From positions 558,001 to 622,000 of the forward strand of contig CAVZSH010000003.1 in assembly GCA_963777915.1 (NCBI GenBank): 64,000 nucleotides of DNA, read 5' to 3'. Below the pieces are notes generated by a model. That model was not told the DNA's origin. It saw only the letters and a program-made list of their open reading frames with translations, and searched no databases. The stretch comes from CAVUPF01 sp963777915 (GTDB lineage Bacteria; Actinomycetota; Thermoleophilia; Solirubrobacterales; 70-9). The position numbers were made by a program, and so were the translations under genes. Shown piece after piece: positions 30,003 to 39,144 of the stretch. Position 1 is the stretch's first letter. The number at the start of each line of letters is the position of its first letter.

Positions 30003-30433
30003 AGGTGGCCGCCGGTGAAGGCGGCACGGAGGGCGAGGAAGAAGATGACGCCGCAGCTGACCGCCATGATGCCCATCTCGCGGCGGACTATGGCTAGGGC
30101 GAGGGACTGCTGGGTGTCGGTGGGGAGCGCTTCGAAGTCGATGTCGCCCAGCTCACGCTGGGCTGCGCCGGTGCGGGCGCCCTCGGCGAGAAGGGAGACG
30201 GCAAGAGGAAGGATGCCGTAGAGGTAGTGCAGACTTTCAGCCGGCTTGTGGCCGGTGAAGACGAGCAGGCCGCCGAGCATCGCCTGAAGGAAGACCGAGG
30301 CCTGGGCGGCGCGCAGCAGGTACCAGAAGGGGATCGAAGGCCGTTCGCGGTACCAGGCGATGCCGCCGATGGTGCCCGCGACCAGGTTGAGGAGGATCAC
30401 CACGCAGCCGAGGACGATGTGGGTCGCGATCAC
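29999..30433 (-). CDS. Conserved four-helix membrane protein of unknown function
   Basis: 144 residues from GTG 30433; a TTG at 30496 would add 21. Four hydrophobic segments are visible: IVLGCVVILLNLVAGTIGGIAW, ASVFLQAMLGGLLVFTG, YLYGILPLAVSLLAEG and MGIMAVSCGVIFFLALRA, with the charged stretch ELGDIDFEALPTD on a loop. I do not recognise a named family. It is divergent from nuoA and shares its regulatory region. A role near the respiratory chain is therefore possible but unproved. AGGCGG lies 9 bases before GTG 30433, which favours the shorter form. Confidence 0.7.
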   Translation of the reverse strand: MIATHIVLGCVVILLNLVAGTIGGIAWYRERPSIPFWYLLRAAQASVFLQAMLGGLLVFTGHKPAESLHYLYGILPLAVSLLAEGARTGAAQRELGDIDFEALPTDTQQSLALAIVRREMGIMAVSCGVIFFLALRAAFTGGHL

Positions 30434-30488
30434 TGCCAAATCCGCCTGGAAGGGTCGGGATTCGGCTTGCAGATGCGGAAAAGCACTA

Positions 30489-30518
30489 TGTGGCAATGTG
30501 TCACAAAGGGTGTATAAC
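30489..30518 (+). promoter_or_regulatory. nuo operon promoter with an overlapping inverted repeat
   Basis: TGTGGCA-ATG-TGTCACA (30489-30505) is an inverted repeat with one mismatch between arms. It overlaps a possible -35 (GTGGCA, 30490-30495), 17 bases before TATAAC (30513-30518). Transcription would give a leader of roughly 60 bases before GTG 30585. The repeat recalls CRP/FNR-type half-sites but has one base too many between them, so the regulator is uncertain. Confidence 0.55.
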
Positions 30519-30584
30519 AGCGGCTGCGGGGCGAGGGTCGCGGCGAAGGCGCCGCGCGAACCGTCCGGCCCAACCCGATCTCCA

Positions 30585-30962
30585 GTGCTGAAGAGCTACC
30601 TCCCGATTCTCGTCTTCGCCTTCCTCGGGCTGACCGTGGGCAGTGCCTTCGCGATGCTCAACCACCTGATCGGCCCGAAGCGCCCGAAGCGCTCCACCGC
30701 GGCAAGTAGGCGCCAGGCCGAGCCCTATGAGTCAGGCATCCCGGTCGAGGCGGCGCGCGGCTTCCGCTTCGGCGTCAGCTTCTACCTCGTCGCGATGCTG
30801 TTCATCCTCTTCGACATCGAGGTGGTGTTCCTCTACCCGGTCGGGGTGATCCTGAAGGGGGCCAGCAGCGTCTTCGTGCTGGGCGAGCTGATCACCTTCA
30901 TCGTTTTGCTGGCAGTCGCCTTCGTCTTCGTCTGGCGCAAGGGGGCCCTGGATTGGAAGTAG
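30585..30962 (+). CDS. nuoA: NADH-quinone oxidoreductase subunit A
   Basis: 125 residues, three transmembrane helices. EPYESGIPVEAARGFRFGVSFYLVAMLFILFDIEVVFLYP is the family hallmark, with the conserved Asp/Glu (FDIEVVF) in the membrane. NuoA, with NuoH and NuoJ, frames the quinone and proton entry region of complex I. GTG 30585 begins LKSYLPILVFAFLGL after a leader of about 60 bases. It is the first of 14 tightly packed nuo genes, and nuoB begins at or just past its stop. Confidence 0.95.
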   Translation: MLKSYLPILVFAFLGLTVGSAFAMLNHLIGPKRPKRSTAASRRQAEPYESGIPVEAARGFRFGVSFYLVAMLFILFDIEVVFLYPVGVILKGASSVFVLGELITFIVLLAVAFVFVWRKGALDWK

Positions 30963-30973
30963 AGCGCCAGACG

Positions 30974-31621
30974 ATGCGCTCGCGCCAGCTGCGAGCCCGC
31001 GACATGCTGCGGGGCGACCTCGAGGGAGAGGACCTGGAGCGCTACGTCGAGGAGCGGGTTGTAATGACCAACTTCGACAAGATGTTCAACTGGGCGCGGG
31101 CCAACTCGATGTTCCCGCTCACCTTCGGCCTCGCCTGCTGCGCGATCGAAGCACCGATCTCGATCGTGACGGCGCGCTACGACCTCGCCCGCTTCGGCGC
31201 CGAGGCGCTGCGCGCCTCCCCGCGCCAGGCGGACTTCATCATCCTCTCGGGCCGGGTCTCGATCAAGATGGCACCGGTAGTGCGGCGGCTCTATGACCAG
31301 ATGCTGGAGCCGAAGTGGGCGATCTCGATGGGAGCCTGCTCCTCCAGCGGTGGCATGTTCTCCAACTACGCGGTGGTGCAGGGGGCTGACAAGTTCATGC
31401 CGATCGACCTCCACATCCCCGGCTGCCCGCCGCGGCCGGAGGCGGTGCTCTACGGCTTCACCAAGCTTCAGCGCAAGATCCAGGGCAATCCCGACCCAGG
31501 CTGGCGGCAACGCTACAACGCGGTGGGCACCGAGGAGTGGGCACGTGGCGGCCCGCGCAGTACCCCAAGCCCCGAGGAGGCGGAAGCCTATGAGGCCGCG
31601 AGGGAGCTGATCCGTGCCTGA
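30974..31621 (+). CDS. nuoB: NADH-quinone oxidoreductase subunit B
   Basis: 215 residues from ATG 30974; a TTG at 30953 overlapping nuoA would add seven. It carries the terminal cluster N2 next to the quinone site. The tandem cysteines are in FGLACCAIE, the others in MGACSSSGG and PGCPPRPE. The N-terminal 30 residues are charged and poorly conserved, and an acidic C-terminal tail (SPEEAEAYEAARELIRA) is added. The stop overlaps the nuoC start by 8 bases. Confidence 0.95.
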   Translation: MRSRQLRARDMLRGDLEGEDLERYVEERVVMTNFDKMFNWARANSMFPLTFGLACCAIEAPISIVTARYDLARFGAEALRASPRQADFIILSGRVSIKMAPVVRRLYDQMLEPKWAISMGACSSSGGMFSNYAVVQGADKFMPIDLHIPGCPPRPEAVLYGFTKLQRKIQGNPDPGWRQRYNAVGTEEWARGGPRSTPSPEEAEAYEAARELIRA

Positions 31622-32132
31622 CGCCCCCGGGCTCGAGTTGATCCGCGGGGAGATCGAGCAGCACCACTCCGGCGCCGTCCTCGACACCAGCTTTGACCGC
31701 GACCAGGCAGCGCTGGTCATCGACCCAGGGCAGCTGCTCGACGTCTTGCGCTGGCTGCGCGACGCGCCGGGTCAGGGCTATCGCTTCCTCTCCAGCCTGC
31801 ACGCAGCGGATTACCTGCCCGCGGCGCCGCGCTTCGGCATTCACTACGAGTTGCTGAACCGAGACCGGGTCGAGCGGCTGAGGGTCAAAGCGATGCTCGC
31901 CGACCCCGGCGAGGACACCTTGCCGGAGATCGACTCCTGCGTAGAGCTGTTCCCGACGGCCGAGTTTCAGGAGCGGGAGGTGTTCGACTTTTTCGGGATC
32001 GTGTTCCGCGGCCATCCCGATCTCACCCGGATCCTGCTGCCCGACGATTACGTCGGCTGGCCCCAGCGGCGCGATTTTCCGGTCGGCGGGGAGCCCGTGA
32101 CCTTCACCTACAACGAGGGCGCTCGTGGTTGA
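31614..32132 (+). CDS. nuoC: NADH-quinone oxidoreductase subunit C
   Basis: 172 residues, a stand-alone 30-kDa-type subunit not fused to NuoD. The signature EREVFDFFGIVFRGHPDL, then RILLPDDYVGWPQRRDFP, is complete. It is a peripheral-arm subunit that packs against NuoD. The GTG start overlaps nuoB by 8 bases, and its stop overlaps nuoD by 8, so translation is coupled on both sides. Confidence 0.95.
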   Translation: MPDAPGLELIRGEIEQHHSGAVLDTSFDRDQAALVIDPGQLLDVLRWLRDAPGQGYRFLSSLHAADYLPAAPRFGIHYELLNRDRVERLRVKAMLADPGEDTLPEIDSCVELFPTAEFQEREVFDFFGIVFRGHPDLTRILLPDDYVGWPQRRDFPVGGEPVTFTYNEGARG

Positions 32133-33318
32133 GACGCTGACCGACAACACCAAAACCGAGGTGATGACGGTCAACATCGGGCCCCATCACCCGGCCACGC
32201 ACGGGGTGCTGCGGCTGATCGTCGACCTCGAAGGGGAGGTCGTTCGGGACGTGAAGCCGGTGATCGGCTACGTCCACACCGGGATCGAAAAGTCCTGTGA
32301 GGACAAGAGCTACTGGAAGGTCATCCCCTTCGTCGAGCGGATGGACTACGTCTCCTACTTCTTCCAGATGGAGGCCTTCTGCGGCGCGGTCGAGAGACTG
32401 GTCGGACTGGAGATCCCGCCCCGCGCCCGCTACCTGAGGACGATCTTCCTCGAGCTGAACCGGATCCACTCCCACCTGGTCTGGCTGGGGACGACGGCGC
32501 TCGACCTCGGTGCGATCTCGATGCTCTGGTACTGCTTCCGCGAGCGCGACAAGATCCTCGACCTGTTCGAGATGGCGACCGGGCAGCGGATGCACACCCG
32601 CTACTTCCAGGTCGGCGGGGTGATCGAGGACATCCCGCTCGGCTTCGAGGCAAAGCTGCGCGACTTCGTCGCCGACATGCCGGTGCGGGTAGGGCAGTAC
32701 GAAGCGCTGCTTGACCGCAACGAGATCTTCCTCTCGCGGACAAAGGGCGTCGGGATCGTGCCCCGCGAGCGGCTGCTAGAGCTGGGCGTAACCGGGCCGC
32801 TGCTGCGCGCCGCCGGCGAGCCTTGGGACTTGCGTAAGGCATTCGACTACCTCGCCTACCCCGAGCTGGACTTCAAGATCCCGGTCGGCACGGTCGGCGA
32901 CGGCTATGACCGCTACCGGGTACGGCTGGCGGAGATGGTCGAGTCGGTGGGAATCATCGAGCAGGCGCTCGACGGGCTGCCCGAGGGTCCATTCATCGCC
33001 GATGACCGCAAGTACGTGCTGCCGCCGCGCTCTGAGCTGCCGGTCTCGATGGAGTCGCTGATCCATCACTTCAAGCTTGTCACCGAGGGCTACCGGGTGG
33101 GGCCGGGCGAGGCCTATTACGCGATCGAGTCGCCGCGTGGCGAGCTGGGTTGCTTCGTCCTCGCCGACGGCTCGGCGAAGCCGGCGCGGGTGCACTTCCG
33201 CGATGCGTCTTTCGTCAACCTGCAGGCGTTTAAGGACATGTCGGTTGGTGGCTACATCGCCGACATGATCGCCAGTCTCGGGATGCTGGACCCGATCTTG
33301 GGAGGCGTTGACCGGTGA
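32125..33318 (+). CDS. nuoD: NADH-quinone oxidoreductase subunit D
   Basis: 397 residues, the 49-kDa-type subunit that forms the quinone pocket with NuoB. MTVNIGPHHPATHGVLRL contains the His-rich loop at the quinone site. YVHTGIEKSCEDKSY, LNRIHSHLVWLG and the C-terminal region through DPILGGVDR, including YYAIESPRGELGCF and SFVNLQAF, match the family. The GTG start overlaps nuoC, and the stop overlaps the nuoE GTG by 4 bases. Confidence 0.96.
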   Translation: MVETLTDNTKTEVMTVNIGPHHPATHGVLRLIVDLEGEVVRDVKPVIGYVHTGIEKSCEDKSYWKVIPFVERMDYVSYFFQMEAFCGAVERLVGLEIPPRARYLRTIFLELNRIHSHLVWLGTTALDLGAISMLWYCFRERDKILDLFEMATGQRMHTRYFQVGGVIEDIPLGFEAKLRDFVADMPVRVGQYEALLDRNEIFLSRTKGVGIVPRERLLELGVTGPLLRAAGEPWDLRKAFDYLAYPELDFKIPVGTVGDGYDRYRVRLAEMVESVGIIEQALDGLPEGPFIADDRKYVLPPRSELPVSMESLIHHFKLVTEGYRVGPGEAYYAIESPRGELGCFVLADGSAKPARVHFRDASFVNLQAFKDMSVGGYIADMIASLGMLDPILGGVDR

Positions 33319-33908
33319 ATCACCTGCCCATTGACCCAGCCCTGACCGAGGGGCGCATGCCGGACCGGGTTCCCGAGGAGGTCCCTGAGCTTCATGAGGT
33401 GGGATGCCCGGCTGAGCTGCGAGAGCACATCGAAGCGCTGATGTCTCGCTATCCGGATCGGCACTCGGCCTCTATTCCGGCGCTCTGGGCCGTGCAGCGG
33501 CGATATGGGTGGTGCACGCCGGAGGGGATTCGACAGGCCGCCGCCGTGATGCGGGTGACTCCCGCTTATCTGGAGTCGGTGGCAAGCTTCTATGACCTGC
33601 TGCACACCGAGCCGGTAGGTACCCACAAGGTCGCCGTCTGCACCAACATCAGCTGCTGGATGCGGGGCGGAGACGACCTGCTGGGCGCCTTCCGGGCGGC
33701 CGCCGAGTCCGAGGACGTGCTCGTTACCGGGTTCGAGTGCCTGGGGGCTTGCGACATCGCTCCGATGGCCTCGATCGACGAGCGCTACTTCGGGCCGCTG
33801 GAGAACGCGGACGCGCTGACCGCGATAGAGCAGCTGCGATCGGGCGCCGACGTGCTGCCCGACAAGGCACTTGCCAAGCGGCCGCTGCCGGGAGGCCCCG
33901 ATGCCTGA
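33315..33908 (+). CDS. nuoE: NADH-quinone oxidoreductase subunit E (2Fe-2S)
   Basis: 197 residues. The thioredoxin-like domain holds a 2Fe-2S cluster with four cysteines: CTNISC and CLGAC, in VAVCTNISCWMRGG and GFECLGACDIAP. An N-terminal helical part (REHIEALMSRYPDRHSASIPAL...RYGWCTPEGIR) is typical. It pairs with NuoF in the NADH-oxidising module. The GTG start overlaps nuoD by 4 bases, and the 3' end overlaps nuoF by 8. Confidence 0.95.
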   Translation: MNHLPIDPALTEGRMPDRVPEEVPELHEVGCPAELREHIEALMSRYPDRHSASIPALWAVQRRYGWCTPEGIRQAAAVMRVTPAYLESVASFYDLLHTEPVGTHKVAVCTNISCWMRGGDDLLGAFRAAAESEDVLVTGFECLGACDIAPMASIDERYFGPLENADALTAIEQLRSGADVLPDKALAKRPLPGGPDA

Positions 33909-35187
33909 GACGCGGGTCCTGCTCGAGCACGCCGAAGACCCTGAGCTGCGCACGATCGCCGGCTACAGGCGCTACGGCGGCTACGCGACGCTGGAGAGGG
34001 CCTACCGCGAGATGGAGACCGACGAGGTGCTGAAGGTGCTGGAGGACTCCGGGCTGCGGGGCCGCGGCGGGGCAGGCTTCTCGATGGGAAAAAAGGCCTC
34101 CTTCCTCCCCCGCGGAGAGATGGATAAGTATCTCTGCTGCAACGCCGACGAGTCCGAGCCGGGCGCCTTCAAGGACCGCGAGCTGATGCAGCGCAACCCC
34201 CACCAGCTGATCGAGGGGATCGCGATCGCCGCTCTCGCCGCCGACGCAGGCCACGCCTTCATCTTCATTCGCGGCGAGTACGACCAACAGGCGGACATCC
34301 TCGACGCCGCGGTCGCTGAGGCCTACGAGGCCGGCTATCTGGGAGAGGACATCCTCGGCACCCACCGCAACCTGGAGCTGGTCGTCCACCGCGGCGCCGG
34401 CGCTTACATCTGCGGTGAGGAGACGGCGCTGCTCGATGCGCTGGAGGGTAAGCGCGGCAACCCACGGCTGAAGCCGCCCTTTCCGGCGGTGCAGGGGCTC
34501 TACGGCGGGCCGACCCTGATCAACAACGTGGAGACGCTCTCCAACGTGCCGGGGATCGTCGCCAAGGGAGCCGACTGGTTCCGCGGGTTTGGAACCGAGC
34601 AGTCGCCGGGCACCAAGGTGGTATCGATCTCGGGCTGCGTGCAGCGGCCGGGCAACTATGAGGTCGAACTGGGCGTGCCGACCCGCGAGCTGATCTTCGA
34701 TTTGGCCGGCGGGCCGGAGGAAGGCCATGAGGTGAAGGCCTTCTATCCCGGTGGCTCCTCCTCCCCGGTCCTCACTGCCGAGGAGGGCCTCGACCTCCCA
34801 TACAGCTTTGAGGCGATGGCCGAGGCGGGGTCGATGCTCGGCTCTGGCTCGATCATCGTCGCCGACGACCGCGTCTCGATCCCCCTCATGGCGCTGCGCA
34901 CGGCGCGCTTTTACCACCACGAGTCCTGCGGCAAGTGCACCCCCTGCCGCGAGGGGACCAACTGGACGGTGAAGATGCTGGAGCGGGTGGTCCGCGGCGA
35001 GGCAACCCCGATGGACCTCGACATCATCAGCTCGGTCCAGGAGAACATCATCGGCCATTGCCTGTGCGTCCTCGGCGACTCGATGGCGATGCCGGTCGGG
35101 GCGATGGTGCGCAAATTCCGCGGCGAGTTCGAGGCTGTGATCGCGGCTGGGCAGGCCGTCGCTGTCGAGGAGGCGGTTGCTGCGTGA
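33901..35187 (+). CDS. nuoF: NADH-quinone oxidoreductase subunit F (FMN, NADH-binding)
   Basis: 428 residues. NADH binding is in GLRGRGGAGFSMGKKASFL and FMN binding in CNADESEPGAFKDRELM and GAGAYICGEETALLDALEG. The 4Fe-4S cluster (N3) cysteines are ESCGKCTPCREGT plus the Cys in GHCLCVLGD. It accepts hydride from NADH. ATG 33901 is chosen, 8 bases inside nuoE; an earlier in-frame ATG at 33871 adds ten residues unlike the family. Its stop overlaps nuoG by 4 bases. Confidence 0.96.
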   Translation: MPETRVLLEHAEDPELRTIAGYRRYGGYATLERAYREMETDEVLKVLEDSGLRGRGGAGFSMGKKASFLPRGEMDKYLCCNADESEPGAFKDRELMQRNPHQLIEGIAIAALAADAGHAFIFIRGEYDQQADILDAAVAEAYEAGYLGEDILGTHRNLELVVHRGAGAYICGEETALLDALEGKRGNPRLKPPFPAVQGLYGGPTLINNVETLSNVPGIVAKGADWFRGFGTEQSPGTKVVSISGCVQRPGNYEVELGVPTRELIFDLAGGPEEGHEVKAFYPGGSSSPVLTAEEGLDLPYSFEAMAEAGSMLGSGSIIVADDRVSIPLMALRTARFYHHESCGKCTPCREGTNWTVKMLERVVRGEATPMDLDIISSVQENIIGHCLCVLGDSMAMPVGAMVRKFRGEFEAVIAAGQAVAVEEAVAA

Positions 35188-37607
35188 GCGGCAGGGAGAT
35201 AACGCTGATCATCGATGGGCGCGAGGTTGCCGCAACCGAGGGAGAGATGCTCCACGACGCGGCGAAGCGGGGCGACGTCGAGATCCCGGTCTTCTGCTAC
35301 GAGCCGAAGCTGGGCGATCCTGTAGGGGCCTGCCGGATGTGCTTGGTCGAGATCGAGGGGATGCCGAAACTTCAGACCTCCTGCTCGACACCGGTCCGCG
35401 ACGGGATGGTCGTCCACACGATGACCGACCAGGTAAAGCACGCCCAGAGCGCGGTGGTCGAGTTCCTGTTGGTCAATCACCCGCTCGACTGCCCCGTCTG
35501 CGACAAGGGTGGGGAGTGCCCGCTCCAGGACATCTCGATGGGCTGGGGACCGGGCCGCAGCCGCTTCACCGACCCCAAGCGCCACTTCCAAAAGCCGATT
35601 GAGCTCTCGCCGCTGGTTGCGATCGACCGCGAGCGCTGCATCCTTTGCTACCGCTGCGTGCGATTCAGTCAGGAGGTCGCCGAGGACTCCCAGCTGGCGC
35701 TGCTGGAGCGCGGCGACCGCTCGTTCGTCGGCACCTTCGATGACCGCCCCTACATCGCCCCCTTTCACGGCAACATCACCGAGCTCTGCCCGGTTGGGGC
35801 ACTGACCAGCTACACCTACCGCTTCCGCGCCCGGCCCTGGGACATCGAGCAGGCGGGCTCGGTCTGCACGCTGTGCCCGAGCCAGTGCAACGTCAGCTTC
35901 ACGGTGCGCGACGAGCAGGTGAAACGGGTGCTGGGGCGCGACAACTCCGAGGTTGATGACGGTTGGCTGTGCGACCGCGGTCGCTACGGCTTCGAGATGT
36001 TCGGCGCCGAGGAGCGGATCGACGCTCCGCGGCTACGAGGCGGGGTCAAGGCCGGGTGGAGCGATGCGATATTCGCCGCGGCCGAGGGCCTGCGCAAGTC
36101 CGGTGGCGCCGCGGCGGCGATCGTCAGCGACGCCTCAAACGAGGAGGGCTACCTGGTCCAGCGCATCCTGCGCGAGGCGCTCGGCTCGCCTCACGTCGAT
36201 TCCCGCCCATCGCGCGGTGCCTCGCGAGCAACCTTGCTCCAGCTCACCCAGCCGGGCCTCTCGGCCAGGGTCCGCGACATCGACGACGCCGAGGCGATCC
36301 TCCTGATCGGCACCGACCCCCTGCACAGCTCCCCGATCCTCGACCTCCGCATCCGCAAGGCAATCCGCCGAGGCGGCGCCCGGCTCGCGCTGGCCACCGA
36401 GCGCCCCACCGCACTCGACGGTGGCGCTGTGGCCGCGAGCCGATACGCCCCGGGCGGCGCCACGCTCTTCCTCACCGAACTGGCCGCCTGCCTGCGCCGC
36501 AGCGGCGAGGGCGGGCCCGCCTCACCGATCGCCGAGCTGCTGCAAAGCGCCAAGAGCGTCGCGATCGTCTGGGGGGAGCGGATCGGCCGCGAGGGCGAGG
36601 GCGCCCTGCAAGCCCTGCTCGATGTGGCCTCGGCCCTTGAGCTCGCCGAGAAGGACGGCTCGGGCCTGCTCGAGGTACCCGACGTGACCAACGCCCGCGG
36701 CCTGCGCGAGGTCGGCTGTCTCCCGGATGCCGGACCGGGCCTTGCCGAGGCGCCAGACGGCAAGAGCACCGAGGAGATCCGCGCGGCCCTTGAGTCCGGC
36801 GAGCTGAAGTCCCTGATCCTCTTCGGCGTCGACCCGATCCGCGACTTCCCCGACACAGGCGCCTGGGCCGCGGCCCTCGGCGCCGCCGAGCACGTGATCG
36901 CCTTCTCGATGTTCGAGAACGAGACGACCGCAAAGGCCGACGTCATCCTCCCGCTGGAGACCCATGCCGAGAAAGACGGCACGCTCACCCACCCCGACGG
37001 CCGTATCCAGCGAGTCCGCCCCAGCGCCTCACGCCCCGGTGAGATCCGCCCCAACTGGCAGGTCCTCACCGAGCTCTCCGCAGCCCTCGGCCACGAGACC
37101 GGCATCTCCTCCCAGCCCTCAGCCCTGGCAACTGTCTCCGCTGCCGTCCCCTTTTACGCCGGCATCGACGACGCCGCGATCGGCGGTCGCGGCGTCCGCT
37201 GGCAGGACCGACCCGGTGCAACTTCCCTCCCCAGCGCTGAGCCAGCGGGCGCCGTCCCCGGCGAGGCGGGCGCCCGCCTGACTACGGCGCCCAGCGATGC
37301 GCTCAGGCTAGGCACCTACCGCGACCTATGGGCCGGACCGATCACGGAGCTGAACCCTCCGCTCCGCTTCCTGGAGCCAGCCCAGCGAGTGGAGCTGGCG
37401 CCCGCCGATGCCGAGCGCCTCGGCTTAAAGAGCGGCGATCAGGTCAAAGTCGCTCAGAACGGCGCCAGCGTCCAGGCCCGAGTCGCGATCAAGGAGCGGA
37501 TGCAGGAGGGCGCCTGCTTCTTGATCGAGGGCACCGCCGATGGCAACGCAAACGCCCTGCTGAACGGCGGCCCGGTGACGGTCGAGATCGCGAAGCTGGG
37601 CACATGA
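35184..37607 (+). CDS. nuoG: NADH-quinone oxidoreductase subunit G
   Basis: 807 residues. The N-terminal ferredoxin-like domain has CYEPKLGDPVGACRMC, the His/Cys cluster HPLDCPVCDKGGECPLQ, and the 4Fe-4S cysteines CILCYRCVRF. A further CTLCPSQC...WLCDRGR set could hold the extra N7 cluster. A degenerate molybdopterin oxidoreductase domain follows, then a C-terminal beta-barrel part. The region at about 680-730 (SLPSAEPAGAVPGEAG) is a low-complexity linker. GTG 35184 overlaps nuoF by 4 bases, and the stop overlaps the nuoH ATG by 4. Confidence 0.95.
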   Translation: MSGREITLIIDGREVAATEGEMLHDAAKRGDVEIPVFCYEPKLGDPVGACRMCLVEIEGMPKLQTSCSTPVRDGMVVHTMTDQVKHAQSAVVEFLLVNHPLDCPVCDKGGECPLQDISMGWGPGRSRFTDPKRHFQKPIELSPLVAIDRERCILCYRCVRFSQEVAEDSQLALLERGDRSFVGTFDDRPYIAPFHGNITELCPVGALTSYTYRFRARPWDIEQAGSVCTLCPSQCNVSFTVRDEQVKRVLGRDNSEVDDGWLCDRGRYGFEMFGAEERIDAPRLRGGVKAGWSDAIFAAAEGLRKSGGAAAAIVSDASNEEGYLVQRILREALGSPHVDSRPSRGASRATLLQLTQPGLSARVRDIDDAEAILLIGTDPLHSSPILDLRIRKAIRRGGARLALATERPTALDGGAVAASRYAPGGATLFLTELAACLRRSGEGGPASPIAELLQSAKSVAIVWGERIGREGEGALQALLDVASALELAEKDGSGLLEVPDVTNARGLREVGCLPDAGPGLAEAPDGKSTEEIRAALESGELKSLILFGVDPIRDFPDTGAWAAALGAAEHVIAFSMFENETTAKADVILPLETHAEKDGTLTHPDGRIQRVRPSASRPGEIRPNWQVLTELSAALGHETGISSQPSALATVSAAVPFYAGIDDAAIGGRGVRWQDRPGATSLPSAEPAGAVPGEAGARLTTAPSDALRLGTYRDLWAGPITELNPPLRFLEPAQRVELAPADAERLGLKSGDQVKVAQNGASVQARVAIKERMQEGACFLIEGTADGNANALLNGGPVTVEIAKLGT

Positions 37608-38605
37608 CGCTGCCGATCGCCGACCCCTACTACGTCGAAGCGACCTGGGTGATGATCGTCAAGTCGCTGGTGATCTTCGCGATCATCTTCGGCATCCTGC
37701 CGCTTTTGACGGTGCTCGAGCGCAAGCTGATCGGGCGCTTCCAGCACCGCTACGGCCCCAACCGTGTCGGTCCCTTCGGCATCCTGCAGCCGCTCGCCGA
37801 CGTCGGCAAGCTGCTCTCCAAGGAGGCCTTCCGTCCGGCCAACGCGATCCCGACCCTGTTCATCCTCGGGCCGCTTTTGCCGGTCCTCTCAGGGGTGCTC
37901 GCCCTCGCGATCATCCCCTGGGGCGACGTGCAGGACGGGGTCGGCCTCTACGGCATCGACGTCCCGATCGGCATCCTCTACTTCTTCGCGGTCGGCTCGC
38001 TCGCCTTCTATGGGCTGCTGCTGGGCGGCTGGTCCTCGGGCTCTAAGTACAGCTTCCTCGGCGCGATGCGCTCCGCCGCGCAACTGATCTCCTACGAGGT
38101 CTCGATGGGCCTTGCGCTGCTCGGGGTGATCATGATGAGCGGCTCCCTCTCGCTCGTGGAAATCGTCCGCGCCCAGAGCCACATCTGGTTCATCGTGCCC
38201 CAGATCGTCGGCTTCCTGATCTTCATGGTGGCCGGCTTCGCCGAGACCAACCGCGCCCCGTTCGACCTTCCCGAGGCCGACGCCGAGCTGGTCCAGGGCT
38301 TCATGACCGAGTACGGAGGGATGCGCTTCGGCTCCTTCCTGCTGGTCGAGTACATGGAGATCATCGTCGTCTCGGGGATCGCCGCGGCGACCTTCCTCGG
38401 CGGCTGGATGGGCCCCGGCCCGGGTTGGCTTGGCCCGATCTGGATGCTGGTGAAGATGCTGGGGCTGGTCGTCTTCTTCATCTGGGTGCGAGCGACGCTG
38501 CCGCGCCTCCGCTACGACCAGCTGATGAGCCTCGGTTGGAAAGTCCTCCTCCCCCTGGCGACCCTCAACGTCTTGGTGACGGCGATCCTGGTGACGACTA
38601 CGTGA
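37604..38605 (+). CDS. nuoH: NADH-quinone oxidoreductase subunit H
   Basis: 333 residues, eight or nine transmembrane helices. ERKLIGRFQHRYGPNRVGPFGILQPLADVGKLL and AETNRAPFDLPEADAELVQGF are the family signatures. The acidic loop lines the quinone-entry chamber. ATG 37604 overlaps the nuoG stop (ATGA). It links the peripheral arm to the proton-pumping membrane arm. Confidence 0.96.
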   Translation: MTLPIADPYYVEATWVMIVKSLVIFAIIFGILPLLTVLERKLIGRFQHRYGPNRVGPFGILQPLADVGKLLSKEAFRPANAIPTLFILGPLLPVLSGVLALAIIPWGDVQDGVGLYGIDVPIGILYFFAVGSLAFYGLLLGGWSSGSKYSFLGAMRSAAQLISYEVSMGLALLGVIMMSGSLSLVEIVRAQSHIWFIVPQIVGFLIFMVAGFAETNRAPFDLPEADAELVQGFMTEYGGMRFGSFLLVEYMEIIVVSGIAAATFLGGWMGPGPGWLGPIWMLVKMLGLVVFFIWVRATLPRLRYDQLMSLGWKVLLPLATLNVLVTAILVTTT

Positions 38606-39144
38606 CCGAGTTCCCCTACCTCAAGGACGACAGCGTGGTCGAGGTGCAGCGCGGACCCGATCCCGGCGGAGTCGGCGGCGCCTACCGCGCCTTCGGCGAG
38701 ACACTGCGCGGGCTAAAGACGACCCTCGCCCGCCTGATCGAGGGGCCGCTGACGATCCAGTACCCAGAGGAGAAGACGCCGGTCTACCCGCGCTTCCGCG
38801 GCCGCCACAAACTGCATCGCTTCGAGGACACCGGCCTTGAGAAATGCGTCGGCTGCTCGCTCTGCGCAGCCGCCTGCCCAGCTGACTGCATCCGCGTCGT
38901 CGCCGCCGAGAACGTTCCCGGCGAGCGGGTCTCCGCAGGGGAGCGCTACGCGGCGGTCTATGAGATCAACCTCTCGCGCTGCATCTTCTGCGGCTACTGC
39001 GAGATCGCCTGCCCGTTCGACGCGATCACGATGGGCCACGACTACGAGATGGCCGATTACGACCGGGGCGACCTGATCTTCACCAAGGAGATGCTGCTCG
39101 CCGAGCCGATCGAGCGGACGCCGCTGAAAGCCGAGGGCGAGTAG
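38602..39144 (+). CDS. nuoI: NADH-quinone oxidoreductase subunit I (two 4Fe-4S)
   Basis: 180 residues. Two ferredoxin-type motifs, CVGCSLCAAACPADC and CIFCGYCEIACPFD, hold clusters N6a and N6b. PRFRGRHKLHRFEDTGLEKC leads into them as usual. GTG 38602 overlaps nuoH by 4 bases. It passes electrons toward NuoB. The N-terminal 20 residues (FPYLKDDSVVEVQRGPDPGG) are an addition of unclear role. Confidence 0.95.
   Translation: MTEFPYLKDDSVVEVQRGPDPGGVGGAYRAFGETLRGLKTTLARLIEGPLTIQYPEEKTPVYPRFRGRHKLHRFEDTGLEKCVGCSLCAAACPADCIRVVAAENVPGERVSAGERYAAVYEINLSRCIFCGYCEIACPFDAITMGHDYEMADYDRGDLIFTKEMLLAEPIERTPLKAEGE

Noticed and set aside
30489..30505. A true CRP/FNR site
   Set aside because: The spacing between TGTG and CACA half-sites is one base longer than the classical site, so I list it only as an inverted repeat.
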